A stretch of DNA of 64,000 bases from Yoonia vestfoldensis (lineage in GTDB: Bacteria; Pseudomonadota; Alphaproteobacteria; Rhodobacterales; Rhodobacteraceae): positions 1,302,001-1,366,000 of the forward strand of contig NZ_CP021431.1 in the NCBI RefSeq assembly GCF_002158905.1, read 5' to 3'. The translations under genes were made by a program, and so were the position numbers. Shown one piece after another: positions 38,807 to 46,630 of this stretch. The first letter of the stretch is position 1; each line of letters opens with the position of its first letter. The notes beneath the pieces were generated by a model. That model saw only the letters and a program-made list of their open reading frames with translations, had not been told where the DNA came from and searched no databases.

Positions 38807-39964
38807 ATGAAGATCATCACCACGACTGCCGAGCTGGCCGCATTTTGCACCGAAGCCGCCAAACGCGCCTATGTCACCGTCGATACCGAATTCCTGCGCG
38901 AACGCACCTATTATTCCAAGCTGTGCCTTGTGCAGATGGCCTATCGCGATGCGGCGGGCGAGGATGCGGTGCTGGTCGATCCGCTGGCGGATGGTATCGC
39001 GCTGGACCCGCTATATGACCTGTTCCGCGATCCCGGTGTTGTCAAAGTGTTCCATGCCGCCCGCCAGGACCTAGAGATTTTCCATGTCGATGCGGGTGTG
39101 ATCCCCGCGCCTTTGTTCGACACGCAGGTCGCGGCGATGGTCTGCGGCTTTGGCGAACAGGCGGGCTATGAGACCTTGGTGCGCAAGATCGCCAAGGCCG
39201 AGGTGGACAAATCATCGCGCTTTACCGATTGGTCGCGCCGTCCGCTGACCGAGGCGCAGGCCGCCTATGCGCTGGCCGATGTCACCCATCTGCGCGATGT
39301 TTATGAATATCTGGCCAACCGGCTGGCCAAATCGGGCCGCGCCCAATGGGTAGAAGAGGAAATGGCGGTGCTGAATGATCCCGCCACCTATCAATCCAAT
39401 CCTGATGAGGCCTGGATGCGGGTCAAGACGCGCACGACCTCGGGCCGGTTTCTGGCCATCGTGCGCGAATTGGCGCGGTTTCGTGAAACCTATGCGCAGG
39501 CGCGGGATATTCCGCGCAGCCGGGTCTATAAAGATGATGCTTTGGTTGAACTTGCCTCGACCAAGCCATTGAATGAAAACGATTTGAACCGGTCCCGGCT
39601 GTTGTTGCGCGAGGCCCGCAAGGGCGAGATTGCCGAAGGTATCCTTGCCGCCATCAAGGCCGGGATGGCCGCCAAACCCGGCGATCTGCCCGAACCTGAC
39701 CTGAGCCGCGCCAAATTGCAGGTCAATCCCGCCTTGGCCGATATGCTGCGCGTGCTTTTGAAGGCGGTGACCGATGATGCGGGGGTGGCGTCCAAGCTGA
39801 TCGCCTCTTCGGCTGATCTGGATGCTTTGGCGGCAGGGATGCGCGATATGCCCGCGCTGAAAGGCTGGCGGCGCGATGTTTTTGGCGATGCGGCCTTGCA
39901 GCTGTGCGAAGGCAAGGTCGGGCTGGCGGTCAAAGGCCAAAAGGTGGTCACCGTCCCGCTTTAG
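38807..39964 (+). CDS. rnd: Ribonuclease D
   Basis: 385-residue 3'-5' exoribonuclease of tRNA maturation. The DEDD residues lie in VDTEFLRERTYYSKLCLVQMA, FHAARQDLEIFH and the TEAQAAYALADVTHLRDVYEYL segment. The C-terminal half includes an HRDC domain. It starts 57 bp after purN and may be read from the same transcript. Confidence 0.93.
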   Translation: MKIITTTAELAAFCTEAAKRAYVTVDTEFLRERTYYSKLCLVQMAYRDAAGEDAVLVDPLADGIALDPLYDLFRDPGVVKVFHAARQDLEIFHVDAGVIPAPLFDTQVAAMVCGFGEQAGYETLVRKIAKAEVDKSSRFTDWSRRPLTEAQAAYALADVTHLRDVYEYLANRLAKSGRAQWVEEEMAVLNDPATYQSNPDEAWMRVKTRTTSGRFLAIVRELARFRETYAQARDIPRSRVYKDDALVELASTKPLNENDLNRSRLLLREARKGEIAEGILAAIKAGMAAKPGDLPEPDLSRAKLQVNPALADMLRVLLKAVTDDAGVASKLIASSADLDALAAGMRDMPALKGWRRDVFGDAALQLCEGKVGLAVKGQKVVTVPL

Positions 39965-39996
39965 GCTAGATCAGGCGTGACTGAAGGAAATGAGAT

Positions 39997-40407
39997 ATGA
40001 CCAACCCCGCCTTTGAAGAGCTTGTCGAGACATTCGCCTTTCTGGATGATTGGGAAGACCGTTACCGCCATGTGATCGACATGGGCCGCGCGATGGACCC
40101 GTTAGAGGATGCCTTGCGCGTGCCTGCGACCAAGGTGGACGGCTGCGCCAGTCAGGTCTGGCTGGTCCCCCAGATCAAGGACGGTATCTTTACCTTTCGC
40201 GGCGAAAGCGATGCGATGATCGTGCGGGGGCTGATCGCGGTGCTGCGCACGCTTTACGACGACCAGCCCGTGGCCGAGGTGGTCAAGATCGACGCGCCCG
40301 CCGCATTGGGCCGTTTGGGGCTGAATGATCATCTGTCGGCGCAGCGGTCCAATGGTTTGCGCGCCATGGTCGAAAGGATCAGGCAGACGGCGGCGGCGGC
40401 GCTGTGA
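39997..40407 (+). CDS. sufE: SufE family cysteine desulfuration protein
   Basis: 136-residue protein that accepts persulfide sulfur from SufS for Fe-S cluster assembly. The active Cys is in KVDGCASQVWLVPQ, and ETFAFLDDWEDRYRHVIDMGRAM is the family N-terminus. No other suf genes are nearby. Its 3' end overlaps the 3' end of the convergent DUF1638 gene by 29 bases. Confidence 0.92.
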   Translation: MTNPAFEELVETFAFLDDWEDRYRHVIDMGRAMDPLEDALRVPATKVDGCASQVWLVPQIKDGIFTFRGESDAMIVRGLIAVLRTLYDDQPVAEVVKIDAPAALGRLGLNDHLSAQRSNGLRAMVERIRQTAAAAL

Positions 40408-41026
40408 CGCCTGCAAGGGCCGTGGCCAGATCGCCATAGCCGGTAAAGCGCCGCTCGAAGGCCAGACCCAGACGCGCGGCGCAATCCTGCGCCTTGGCGG
40501 TCAGGGCGGGATCATCGGTCTGCGCCTGATAGACCAGTTTTTCGTAATTGCCGAAATACATGTCCCGCAGGGCGGGGTGTTTGTGCAGGCCAAGCGGTTC
40601 CCAGACAAAGGCATCGAATTGCCGGACCAGAAAATCGGTCAGGTAAAAGGCGGTGATTTCGTCACGGGCGGCAAAGGCGTCGACACCTTCGAAAAACGCA
40701 TAGCAATGCGGCCCCGCCACCATGCGCAGGCCCAGATCGTCGCAGGCCGCCTGCAACAGCCCGCCGGTGCCGCAATCGGCATAGACCACAAAGATATCGT
40801 GATAATCCGCGCCATGTTTGGCGACAGCCGCGCGCAGGGCGGGGATGATCTTTTCGGGGTGGTTATGCAGAATGGCGGGCAGGCAATGCAGGTCCAGATG
40901 GGTCCAGCCATTGGCAGCCTTCAGCGCAAGGATTTCGCGTGCCAGCGCGCCGCAGGCGATCAGCAGGATCTGGCCCTGTCCGGCAGGGGCCAGCCCCTGA
41001 TGGCTCAGGCTGGCGTCACTGATCAC
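40379..41026 (-). CDS. DUF1638 family protein, probable accessory of the corrinoid methyltransfer system
   Basis: About 215 residues from a GTG at 41026. The family is recognised by LLIACGALAREILAL, LDLHCLPAILHNHPEKI, VVYADCGTGGLL and GPHCYAFFEG. Conserved Cys25, Cys48, Cys85 and Cys108 plus His54/His56 suggest metal or corrinoid binding (inference). As I recall, a DUF1638 member in a related bacterium was tied to methionine synthesis by mutant fitness. Here it ends the corrinoid protein-60-aa protein-DUF1638 operon. No ATG fits; the GTG overlaps the preceding gene by 11 bases and has no obvious ribosome site, so reinitiation is likely. Confidence 0.75.
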   Translation of the reverse strand: MISDASLSHQGLAPAGQGQILLIACGALAREILALKAANGWTHLDLHCLPAILHNHPEKIIPALRAAVAKHGADYHDIFVVYADCGTGGLLQAACDDLGLRMVAGPHCYAFFEGVDAFAARDEITAFYLTDFLVRQFDAFVWEPLGLHKHPALRDMYFGNYEKLVYQAQTDDPALTAKAQDCAARLGLAFERRFTGYGDLATALAGVTAPPPPSA

Positions 41027-41198
41027 GGCGGCGGCGCAGCAGGATACTGGCCAGCAGCACCAGTATGCTGATGGCGGCAAGCCCCAGCATCGGCGTCAAG
41101 GCGGCCGCACCCGCAGCCCAGACCCCCAATGCGATGGTCACACCAGAGGCCGCAATCACGGCGACAAGCAGGATGGCAAGTTTTTCAAGCGGCATCAT
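41016..41198 (-). CDS. Small 60-residue membrane protein between corrinoid protein and DUF1638
   Basis: 60-residue protein (MMPLEKLAILLVAVIAASGV...LLRRRRDQ) with two predicted TM helices, about residues 6-28 and 33-54, and a cytoplasmic RRRRDQ tail. AGGAG precedes the two adjacent ATGs (41198 and 41195). Not recognised as a named family. It lies 49 bp after the corrinoid protein gene and overlaps DUF1638 by 11 bases. Its place in the operon suggests that it is tied to the corrinoid system, perhaps as a membrane anchor; that is inference. Confidence 0.65.
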   Translation of the reverse strand: MMPLEKLAILLVAVIAASGVTIALGVWAAGAAALTPMLGLAAISILVLLASILLRRRRDQ

Positions 41199-41247
41199 CG
41201 GTCTCCTATCAAATATAGGTAAGCGCTGATGCCGCCCGTATAAAGGG

Positions 41248-41955
41248 TCAGGCGTGCACAGCGCCCTGATTATGCTTGCGCGCCACCAGCGTTTTGGCGG
41301 TTTCCACCGCGACAGCGGCATCACGGCAATAGGCATCGGCGCCGATGGCGCGGCCGAATTCCTCGTTCAAAGGGGCGCCGCCGACCAGCACGATATAATC
41401 GTCGCGCATGCCTTTTTCGACCAAAGTATCAATCACGACCTTCATATAGGGCATGGTTGTGGTCAGCAGGGCGGACATGCCCAGAATATCGGGCTTTTCT
41501 GCTTCGAGCGCTTCCAGATAGCCTTCGACCGCATTGTTGATGCCCAGATCGATCACCTCGAAACCGGCCCCTTCCATCATCATGCCGACAAGGTTCTTGC
41601 CGATGTCATGGATATCGCCCTTGACAGTGCCGATGACCATTTTGCCGACGCGCGGCGCGCCTGTGGCGATCAACAGCGGTTTGAGGATGAACATGCCGCC
41701 TTTCATCGCATTGGCGGCCAGCAGCACCTCGGGGACGAACAAGATCCCGTCGCGGAAATCATGGCCCACGATGGTCATGCCGCCGACAAGCGCCTCTGTC
41801 AGGACGCGGTAGGGGGTCCAGCCGCGTTCAATGAGGATGTTGACGCCTTCCTCGATCTCTTCTTTCATACCGTCGTAAAGGTCGTCGTACATCTGCGCGA
41901 CAAGATCTTCGTCGCTCAGTTCGGACAGGATGATGTCGTCGTCTTGGTCGGCCAT
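41248..41955 (-). CDS. Stand-alone corrinoid (B12-binding) protein of methyltransfer
   Basis: 235-residue corrinoid protein. The N-terminal helical cap (residues 10-95) precedes a B12-binding Rossmann domain with the DxHxxG motif Asp114-x-His116-x2-Gly119 in GDIHDIGKNLVG. His116 should be the lower cobalt ligand. It corresponds to the B12 module of MetH made as a separate protein, related to MtbC/MttC. The start at 41955 follows GAGGG. It probably carries methyl groups from the transferase at 22006 to the homocysteine protein at 43424 and is reactivated by the RACo protein at 2885. Confidence 0.9.
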   Translation of the reverse strand: MADQDDDIILSELSDEDLVAQMYDDLYDGMKEEIEEGVNILIERGWTPYRVLTEALVGGMTIVGHDFRDGILFVPEVLLAANAMKGGMFILKPLLIATGAPRVGKMVIGTVKGDIHDIGKNLVGMMMEGAGFEVIDLGINNAVEGYLEALEAEKPDILGMSALLTTTMPYMKVVIDTLVEKGMRDDYIVLVGGAPLNEEFGRAIGADAYCRDAAVAVETAKTLVARKHNQGAVHA

Positions 41956-42060
41956 GGGAACCCTCATGAAACTTGCTGTCCCTGTAGTGCGCCGAATTCA
42001 TTATGCCCACCCGATGGATTGCGACATTCACCGTCGCAGGACCGACGTGGGCTTGTGTTT

Positions 42061-42075
42061 GTTCTTTGTTTGTTC
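42061..42075. promoter_or_regulatory. SOS (LexA) box upstream of the radical SAM gene
   Basis: GTTC-N7-GTTC (42061-42064 and 42072-42075) matches the alphaproteobacterial LexA consensus exactly. It ends 11 bp before the start codon at 42087, so LexA would block transcription or initiation of the radical SAM gene. Confidence 0.75.
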
Positions 42076-42086
42076 CATGCTGCGCC

Positions 42087-43169
42087 ATGGCTGATGATCT
42101 GACCCTGCGATCCCACCGTGCCAAGGGCCGTGCCGCGCTTGGTAATCCGGCAATCCGCTTTGACCGTCTGGCGGCCAAGGCGGTGGATGACGGCTGGTAT
42201 CAGGACGATGATCTGCCCGTGCTGCGCACCAGCGTCAGCGAGGAAATGATCGGCAAGGTGATCACGCGCAATGCATCACCGGACCTGTCATTTGACCGTT
42301 CGATCAACCCTTATCGCGGCTGCGAACATGGCTGTATCTATTGTTTCGCGCGGCCCAGCCATGCCTTTCTGGGCCTGTCGCCGGGTCTGGATTTTGAAAC
42401 AAAGCTGATCGCGCGCCCCAATGCGGCCGAACAGCTGCGCAAGGAATTGTCCAATCCGCGCTATCAGCCCGCCACGATCGCGATCGGCACCAATACCGAC
42501 CCTTATCAACCGATCGAAAAGGAGCGCCAGATCATGCGGGCGGTGCTAGAGGTGCTGCGCGATTTCAACCATCCTGTGGCCATCGTGACCAAAGGCACGC
42601 TGATCCTGCGCGACAGCGATATTCTGGCGGATATGGCGGCCAAGGGGCTGGTGCGCGTCGGTATTTCCGTCACCACGCTGGACCCCGCGATATCGCGCGC
42701 GATGGAACCGCGTGTGCCGCTGCCGGCCGCAAGGTTGCGGGTGATCCGCGCGCTGAGCGATGCAGGCATCCCGGTGCGCGTCATGGCCGCGCCCTTGGTG
42801 CCTGCGCTGACCGATCATGAGCTAGAGGCGATCTTGCAGGCCGCCCATGATGCGGGCGCGGTTGCGGCTTCTTGCATCCTGCTGCGCCTGCCGCGCGAGG
42901 TGGCGGGGCTGTTTCAGGAGTGGCTGGAAGCGCATTTCCCCGACCGTGCCGCGCGGGTGATGAACCGCGTGCGCGCCTTGCATGGCGGGCGCGATTACGA
43001 CCCGGAATTCGGCAAACGCATGACGGGGCAGGGGGTTTGGGCCAAGATCACGCAGCAACGGTTCAAACTGGCCGCCGCACGGCTGGGGCTGGACCGGAGG
43101 CTGTCGCCGTTGCGCAATGATCTGTTCGCCAGACCGCCGCAGAAGGGTGACCAGCTGGCGTTGTTTTGA
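42087..43169 (+). CDS. PA0069/SplB-like radical SAM protein under an SOS box
   Basis: 360-residue radical SAM protein. The 4Fe-4S motif Cys79-x3-Cys83-x2-Cys86 lies in NPYRGCEHGCIYCFARPSHAFLG. GLDFETKLIARPNAAEQLRKEL and TKGTLILRDSDIL fit the PA0069/Rv2578c group, related to spore photoproduct lyase. With the SOS box this suggests a DNA-repair role. The ATG at 42087 was chosen because longer frames contain the SOS box itself. The C-terminus NDLFARPPQKGDQLALF is repeated in two further downstream copies (104-bp period). It is divergent from the corrinoid protein gene. Confidence 0.85.
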   Translation: MADDLTLRSHRAKGRAALGNPAIRFDRLAAKAVDDGWYQDDDLPVLRTSVSEEMIGKVITRNASPDLSFDRSINPYRGCEHGCIYCFARPSHAFLGLSPGLDFETKLIARPNAAEQLRKELSNPRYQPATIAIGTNTDPYQPIEKERQIMRAVLEVLRDFNHPVAIVTKGTLILRDSDILADMAAKGLVRVGISVTTLDPAISRAMEPRVPLPAARLRVIRALSDAGIPVRVMAAPLVPALTDHELEAILQAAHDAGAVAASCILLRLPREVAGLFQEWLEAHFPDRAARVMNRVRALHGGRDYDPEFGKRMTGQGVWAKITQQRFKLAAARLGLDRRLSPLRNDLFARPPQKGDQLALF

Positions 43170-43376
43170 GGATCGCACGAGGCCCCGGGGCAGGCCCGGG
43201 GTGGGGGCTGCCTTTGGGGAATGATCTTTTTGCCAGACGGCTGCAGAGGGGCGATCAGTTGGCGTTGTTTTGAGGATCGCGCGAGGCCCCGGGGCAGGCC
43301 CGGGGTGTGTGTTGCCTTTGAGGAATGTTCTTTTTGCCAGACCGCCGCAGAAGGGTGATCAGCTGGCGTTGTTTTA
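43116..43376 (+). repeat. 104-bp tandem repeat carrying the 3' coding tail of the radical SAM gene
   Basis: Three units begin at 43116, 43220 and 43324 with an exact 104-bp period; the third is truncated at about 43376. Each opens with the codons for N-D/V-LFAR and ends in a stop: unit 1 NDLFARPPQKGDQLALF*, unit 2 NDLFARRLQRGDQLALF*, unit 3 NVLFARPPQKGDQLALF*. Between stop and next unit is a GC-rich hairpin (CCCCGGGGCAGGCCCGGGG) present in units 1 and 2. The period is not a multiple of three, and unit 1 already stops translation, so units 2 and 3 are untranslated or pseudo-tails. Confidence 0.85.
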
Positions 43377-43385
43377 AGAACTTTT

Positions 43386-43420
43386 AGGCCTTCGGCGAGG
43401 ATATTTGGGCTCGGAAGATG
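43386..43420. repeat. Dispersed intergenic motif, copy 4 (inverted, diverged)
   Basis: AGGCCTTCGGCGAGGATATTT then GGGCTCGGAAGATG, a slightly diverged inverted copy of the motif at 21966, 31429 and 37011. It lies just after the 104-bp repeats and directly before the homocysteine methyltransferase stop. Confidence 0.55.
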
Positions 43421-43423
43421 GGA

Positions 43424-44443
43424 TCAGTCGCGTTTTGCGCGGCGGCCGCGGCGGGGGGCGGCCTCTGGCCCGGCGCCATCGGTGCCGTCCGAGGCCGAGG
43501 AGAAGCCGCCTAGTGCTGCGGTGATCGCATCCAGCGTCGGCGCGTCGCCTTTGGGGCGGGTTTCCAGCGCGTGCCGCATTGCGCGCAGATGGTCGGGTGT
43601 CGTGCCGCAGCAGCCGCCGATGATCGTGGCCCCGCTGTCGCGGGCCAGCACGGCGTAATCGGCCATCAATTCGGGCGTGCCGTCGTAATGGATATGCCCG
43701 TCATGGTATTTCGGGATGCCGGCATTGCCTTTGGCGATCAAGGGCAGGGTCGGGCCGGCGGCGGCAAAGCCCAGCACGCTGCGCAGAAGATCCGACGCGC
43801 CGGTGCCGCAATTGGCGCCGAAAGCCAGCGGTTGATGCGCAAGTTTGCCGACCTTTTTGACCATATCGGCCGAGGTCAGACCCATCATCGTGCGCCCGGC
43901 TGTGTCAAAGCTCATCGTGCCGCACCAGGGCATGTCTGCCAGCGCGAAGGCTTCGGCGGCAGCGGCGAATTCTTCGGCAGCAGAGATGGTTTCCACCCAG
44001 AGCACATCCGCGCCGCCCGCCTTGAGCCCTTCGGCCTGTTCGTGGAACATTTCCACCGCGCGTGCATGGGTCAGCGTGCCCATTGGCGTCATGATCTCGC
44101 CGGTGGGACCGACCGAGCCTGCGACGACGATGGTCCGGCCCGCAGCATCCGCGATTTCACGGCCCAAGGCGGCTGCGACCTTGTTGAGTTCATGGACCTG
44201 GTTTTCCGCGCCATGCAATGTCAGCCGCGAGGCATTGCCGCCGAAGGAATTGGTCAGAAAGATATCGCTGCCCGCATCGGCGGCCCCTTTGTAAAGGGCG
44301 CGGATCTTGGCGGGTTCTGCGAGGTTCCACATCTCGGGCGCGTCGCCCGACATCAGCCCCATATTGAACAGATTGGTGCCGGTTGCCCCGTCGGCCATCA
44401 GCCAATCGCGGGTTTCAAGCAGCTTGGACAGCGCATTGGTCAT
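43424..44443 (-). CDS. Homocysteine S-methyltransferase (stand-alone Hcy domain)
   Basis: 339-residue Zn-dependent homocysteine-binding domain protein. The ligand residues Cys212 (FGANCGTG) and Cys278-Cys279 (GGCCGTTPDH) are present, and MADGATGTNLFNMGL is the N-terminal signature. It corresponds to the first module of MetH/BHMT. With separate corrinoid, folate and reactivator genes in this window it likely forms the homocysteine half of a split methionine synthase; betaine or another methyl donor is the alternative. It follows the ATPase-zeta gene by 18 bp. The C-terminus is Arg-rich (RRGRRAKRD), as in RACo and the folate transferase. Confidence 0.87.
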   Translation of the reverse strand: MTNALSKLLETRDWLMADGATGTNLFNMGLMSGDAPEMWNLAEPAKIRALYKGAADAGSDIFLTNSFGGNASRLTLHGAENQVHELNKVAAALGREIADAAGRTIVVAGSVGPTGEIMTPMGTLTHARAVEMFHEQAEGLKAGGADVLWVETISAAEEFAAAAEAFALADMPWCGTMSFDTAGRTMMGLTSADMVKKVGKLAHQPLAFGANCGTGASDLLRSVLGFAAAGPTLPLIAKGNAGIPKYHDGHIHYDGTPELMADYAVLARDSGATIIGGCCGTTPDHLRAMRHALETRPKGDAPTLDAITAALGGFSSASDGTDGAGPEAAPRRGRRAKRD

Positions 44444-44461
44444 GACAGGGTCTTTTCAGAG

Positions 44462-44776
44462 TCAGAGTTCGGTCATCAGCTGCGCCTTGGCCTCGGCCAT
44501 CAGCGATACCATTTTCGCGCGGATCGTGGCCTCATCGGCACGGCCCTCTAGATCGCCTGCGACCTTGCGATAGACATCTTCATCGCCGGCCTCTTCGAAA
44601 TCTGATTTCACCACGGCGATGGCATAGGCCGCAGCCTCGTCGCCGGTCTTGCCCATCAGCTCGGCAGCCCAGAGACCCAAAAGCTTGTTGCGCCGCGCCT
44701 CTGCCTTGAACTGCATTTCGGCATCATGGGCGAATTTCGCTTCAAACGCCTGCTGGCGATCATCGAAGGTGGACAT
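44462..44776 (-). CDS. F1Fo-ATPase inhibitor zeta subunit (DUF1476)
   Basis: 104-residue, four-helix protein of the DUF1476 family, the alphaproteobacterial zeta subunit that inhibits F1-ATPase (known from Paracoccus). Its N-terminus, STFDDRQQAFEAKFAHDAEMQFKAEARR, is the inhibitory helix region. The start at 44776 gives this canonical N-terminus. It precedes the homocysteine methyltransferase by 18 bp, an unrelated partner, and is divergent from purC. Confidence 0.9.
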   Translation of the reverse strand: MSTFDDRQQAFEAKFAHDAEMQFKAEARRNKLLGLWAAELMGKTGDEAAAYAIAVVKSDFEEAGDEDVYRKVAGDLEGRADEATIRAKMVSLMAEAKAQLMTEL

Positions 44777-44908
44777 GGGGCAAACCTCGCTTTGGTGGAC
44801 TCGTTGGAGCAGATATGGCTGCACAGGTGCTTGCCCGCAAGGGGGGCTTGCACTAAGAGGCGGAGAAGACAGCACCTTGCACGGGTGCGACAAGGGTAAG
44901 GGGTCAGC

Positions 44909-45670
44909 ATGGCGCGCCGCAAGAAAATTTACGAAGGCAAGGCAAAGATCCTTTATGAAGGCCCGGAACCGGGAACTTTGGTGCAATATTTCAAGGATGA
45001 TGCCACCGCTTTCAACGCCGAAAAGCGCGCGGTGATCGAAGGCAAGGGCGTGCTGAACAACCGCCTGAGCGAGTTTTTCATGACCGGCCTTGGCCAGATC
45101 GGGATTCCCACCCATTTCATCCGCCGCCTGAACATGCGCGAACAATTGATCCGCCAGGTCGAGATCATCCCGCTGGAAATCATCGTGCGCAATGTTGCCG
45201 CCGGGTCCATGGCCAAGCGCATGGGGATCGAGGAAGGCATGCAATTGCCCCGCCCCATCGTCGAGTTTTCCTACAAGGATGACGCTTTGGGCGATCCGCT
45301 GGTCCCCGAGGAATATATCATCGCCTTTGGCTGGGCCAGCCAGCAGGATATGGATGATATCGTCAGCCTTGCGCTGCGCGTCAATGATTGGATGTCGGGT
45401 GTCATGTATGGCGTCGGCATCAAATTGGTCGATTTCAAGATCGAGGTCGGCCGGGTCTGGGACAATGAATTCCCCCGCCTGTTGCTGGCCGATGAAATCA
45501 GCCCCGACAGCTGCCGTCTGTGGGATATCGAAACCGGCCAGAAGCTGGACAAAGACGTGTTCCGCCGCGATCTGGGCAATCTGACCGATGCCTATACAGA
45601 GGTCGCCAAGCGCCTTGGCGTGATGCCGTCCAATGTGACGCATCGCCCCAAACCCACATTGATCAATTAA
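44909..45670 (+). CDS. purC: SAICAR synthetase
   Basis: 253-residue phosphoribosylaminoimidazole-succinocarboxamide synthase joining aspartate to CAIR with [53 protein letters not shown] and LVDFKIEVG are diagnostic. It begins a purC-purS-purQ operon, 14 bp before purS. Confidence 0.96.
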   Translation: MARRKKIYEGKAKILYEGPEPGTLVQYFKDDATAFNAEKRAVIEGKGVLNNRLSEFFMTGLGQIGIPTHFIRRLNMREQLIRQVEIIPLEIIVRNVAAGSMAKRMGIEEGMQLPRPIVEFSYKDDALGDPLVPEEYIIAFGWASQQDMDDIVSLALRVNDWMSGVMYGVGIKLVDFKIEVGRVWDNEFPRLLLADEISPDSCRLWDIETGQKLDKDVFRRDLGNLTDAYTEVAKRLGVMPSNVTHRPKPTLIN

Positions 45671-45684
45671 AGCGAGGCGAGCCG

Positions 45685-45915
45685 ATGAAAGCGCGTGTGT
45701 ATGTGATGCTCAAGACCGGCGTTCTGGACCCGCAGGGCGAGGCCGTGCGCCATGCGCTTGGCAGTCTTGGCTTTGACGGGGTGCAGGGCGTGCGTCAGGG
45801 CAAGGTGATCGAGCTTGATCTGGCCGATGGCACATCCGAGGCCACGATTGCGCAGATGTGCGACAAATTGCTGGCCAATACCGTGATCGAAAGCTACCGG
45901 ATCGAGGTGCTTTAG
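45685..45915 (+). CDS. purS: Phosphoribosylformylglycinamidine synthase subunit PurS
   Basis: 76-residue structural subunit that holds PurQ and the small-type PurL together in FGAM synthase. [30 protein letters not shown] is canonical. The start at 45685 follows AGCGAGG; longer frames overlap purC. It ends one base before purQ. Confidence 0.95.
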   Translation: MKARVYVMLKTGVLDPQGEAVRHALGSLGFDGVQGVRQGKVIELDLADGTSEATIAQMCDKLLANTVIESYRIEVL

Positions 45916-45916
45916 G

Positions 45917-46585
45917 ATGCGCGCCTCTGTCGTCGTTTTCCCCGGATCGAATTGTGACCGCGACATGGCTGTCGCTTTGCGGGCTGCTGGTGCCGATGTC
46001 ACCATGGTCTGGCACAAGGATGCGAGCCTGCCTGATGCGGTCGATCTGGTCGCTGTTCCGGGTGGGTTTTCCTTTGGCGATTACCTGCGCTGCGGTGCCA
46101 TTGCCGCGCAATCGCCGATCTGCCGGGCCGTGGTGGCCCATGCGGATCGGGGTGGTTATGTGCTGGGCGTGTGCAACGGGTTTCAGGTGCTGACCGAAAC
46201 CGGCCTGCTGCCCGGCGCCTTGATGCGCAATGCCGGCCTGAAATTCATCTGCAAATCCGTCGATCTGGTGGTGCAGACGCAGGATACCGCCTTTACCGCG
46301 GGCTATCAGGCGGGGCAGGTGATCGGCCTGCCGGTGGCGCATCATGACGGCAATTACACCGTTGATCCCGCCATGCTGGCGCGTTTGCAGGCCGAGGACC
46401 GGATCGCGTTTCGCTATGCGCAGCCTTTGAACGGGTCGGTGGCGGATATCGCCGGGATCGTCTCGGGCAACCGCCGTGTGCTGGGCATGATGCCGCATCC
46501 TGAACGCGCGGTGGATGCGGGCCATGGCAGCACCGATGGACAGGCGCTTTTCCGCGAATTGATCGGGCAGGTCGTCGCGGCCTGA
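45917..46585 (+). CDS. purQ: Phosphoribosylformylglycinamidine synthase subunit PurQ
   Basis: 222-residue class I glutaminase supplying ammonia to PurL. The oxyanion/nucleophile elbow is GVCNGFQVL with the catalytic Cys, and the His-Glu pair lies in [25 protein letters not shown] is the N-terminal signature. It follows purS by one base. No purL is next to it; the following gene is dctB. Confidence 0.96.
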   Translation: MRASVVVFPGSNCDRDMAVALRAAGADVTMVWHKDASLPDAVDLVAVPGGFSFGDYLRCGAIAAQSPICRAVVAHADRGGYVLGVCNGFQVLTETGLLPGALMRNAGLKFICKSVDLVVQTQDTAFTAGYQAGQVIGLPVAHHDGNYTVDPAMLARLQAEDRIAFRYAQPLNGSVADIAGIVSGNRRVLGMMPHPERAVDAGHGSTDGQALFRELIGQVVAA

Positions 46586-46630
46586 CCTTTGAGAGTTGCC
46601 GCCCAGCAGCCCGGGGCGTAAAGTCTGGCG

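Noticed and set aside
42003..42086. N-terminal extension of the radical SAM protein
   Set aside because: The extra bases contain the SOS box, and the extension has no conserved features.
43116..43376. CRISPR-like array
   Set aside because: The 104-bp units are contiguous degenerate copies of coding DNA with no unique spacers and no cas genes.
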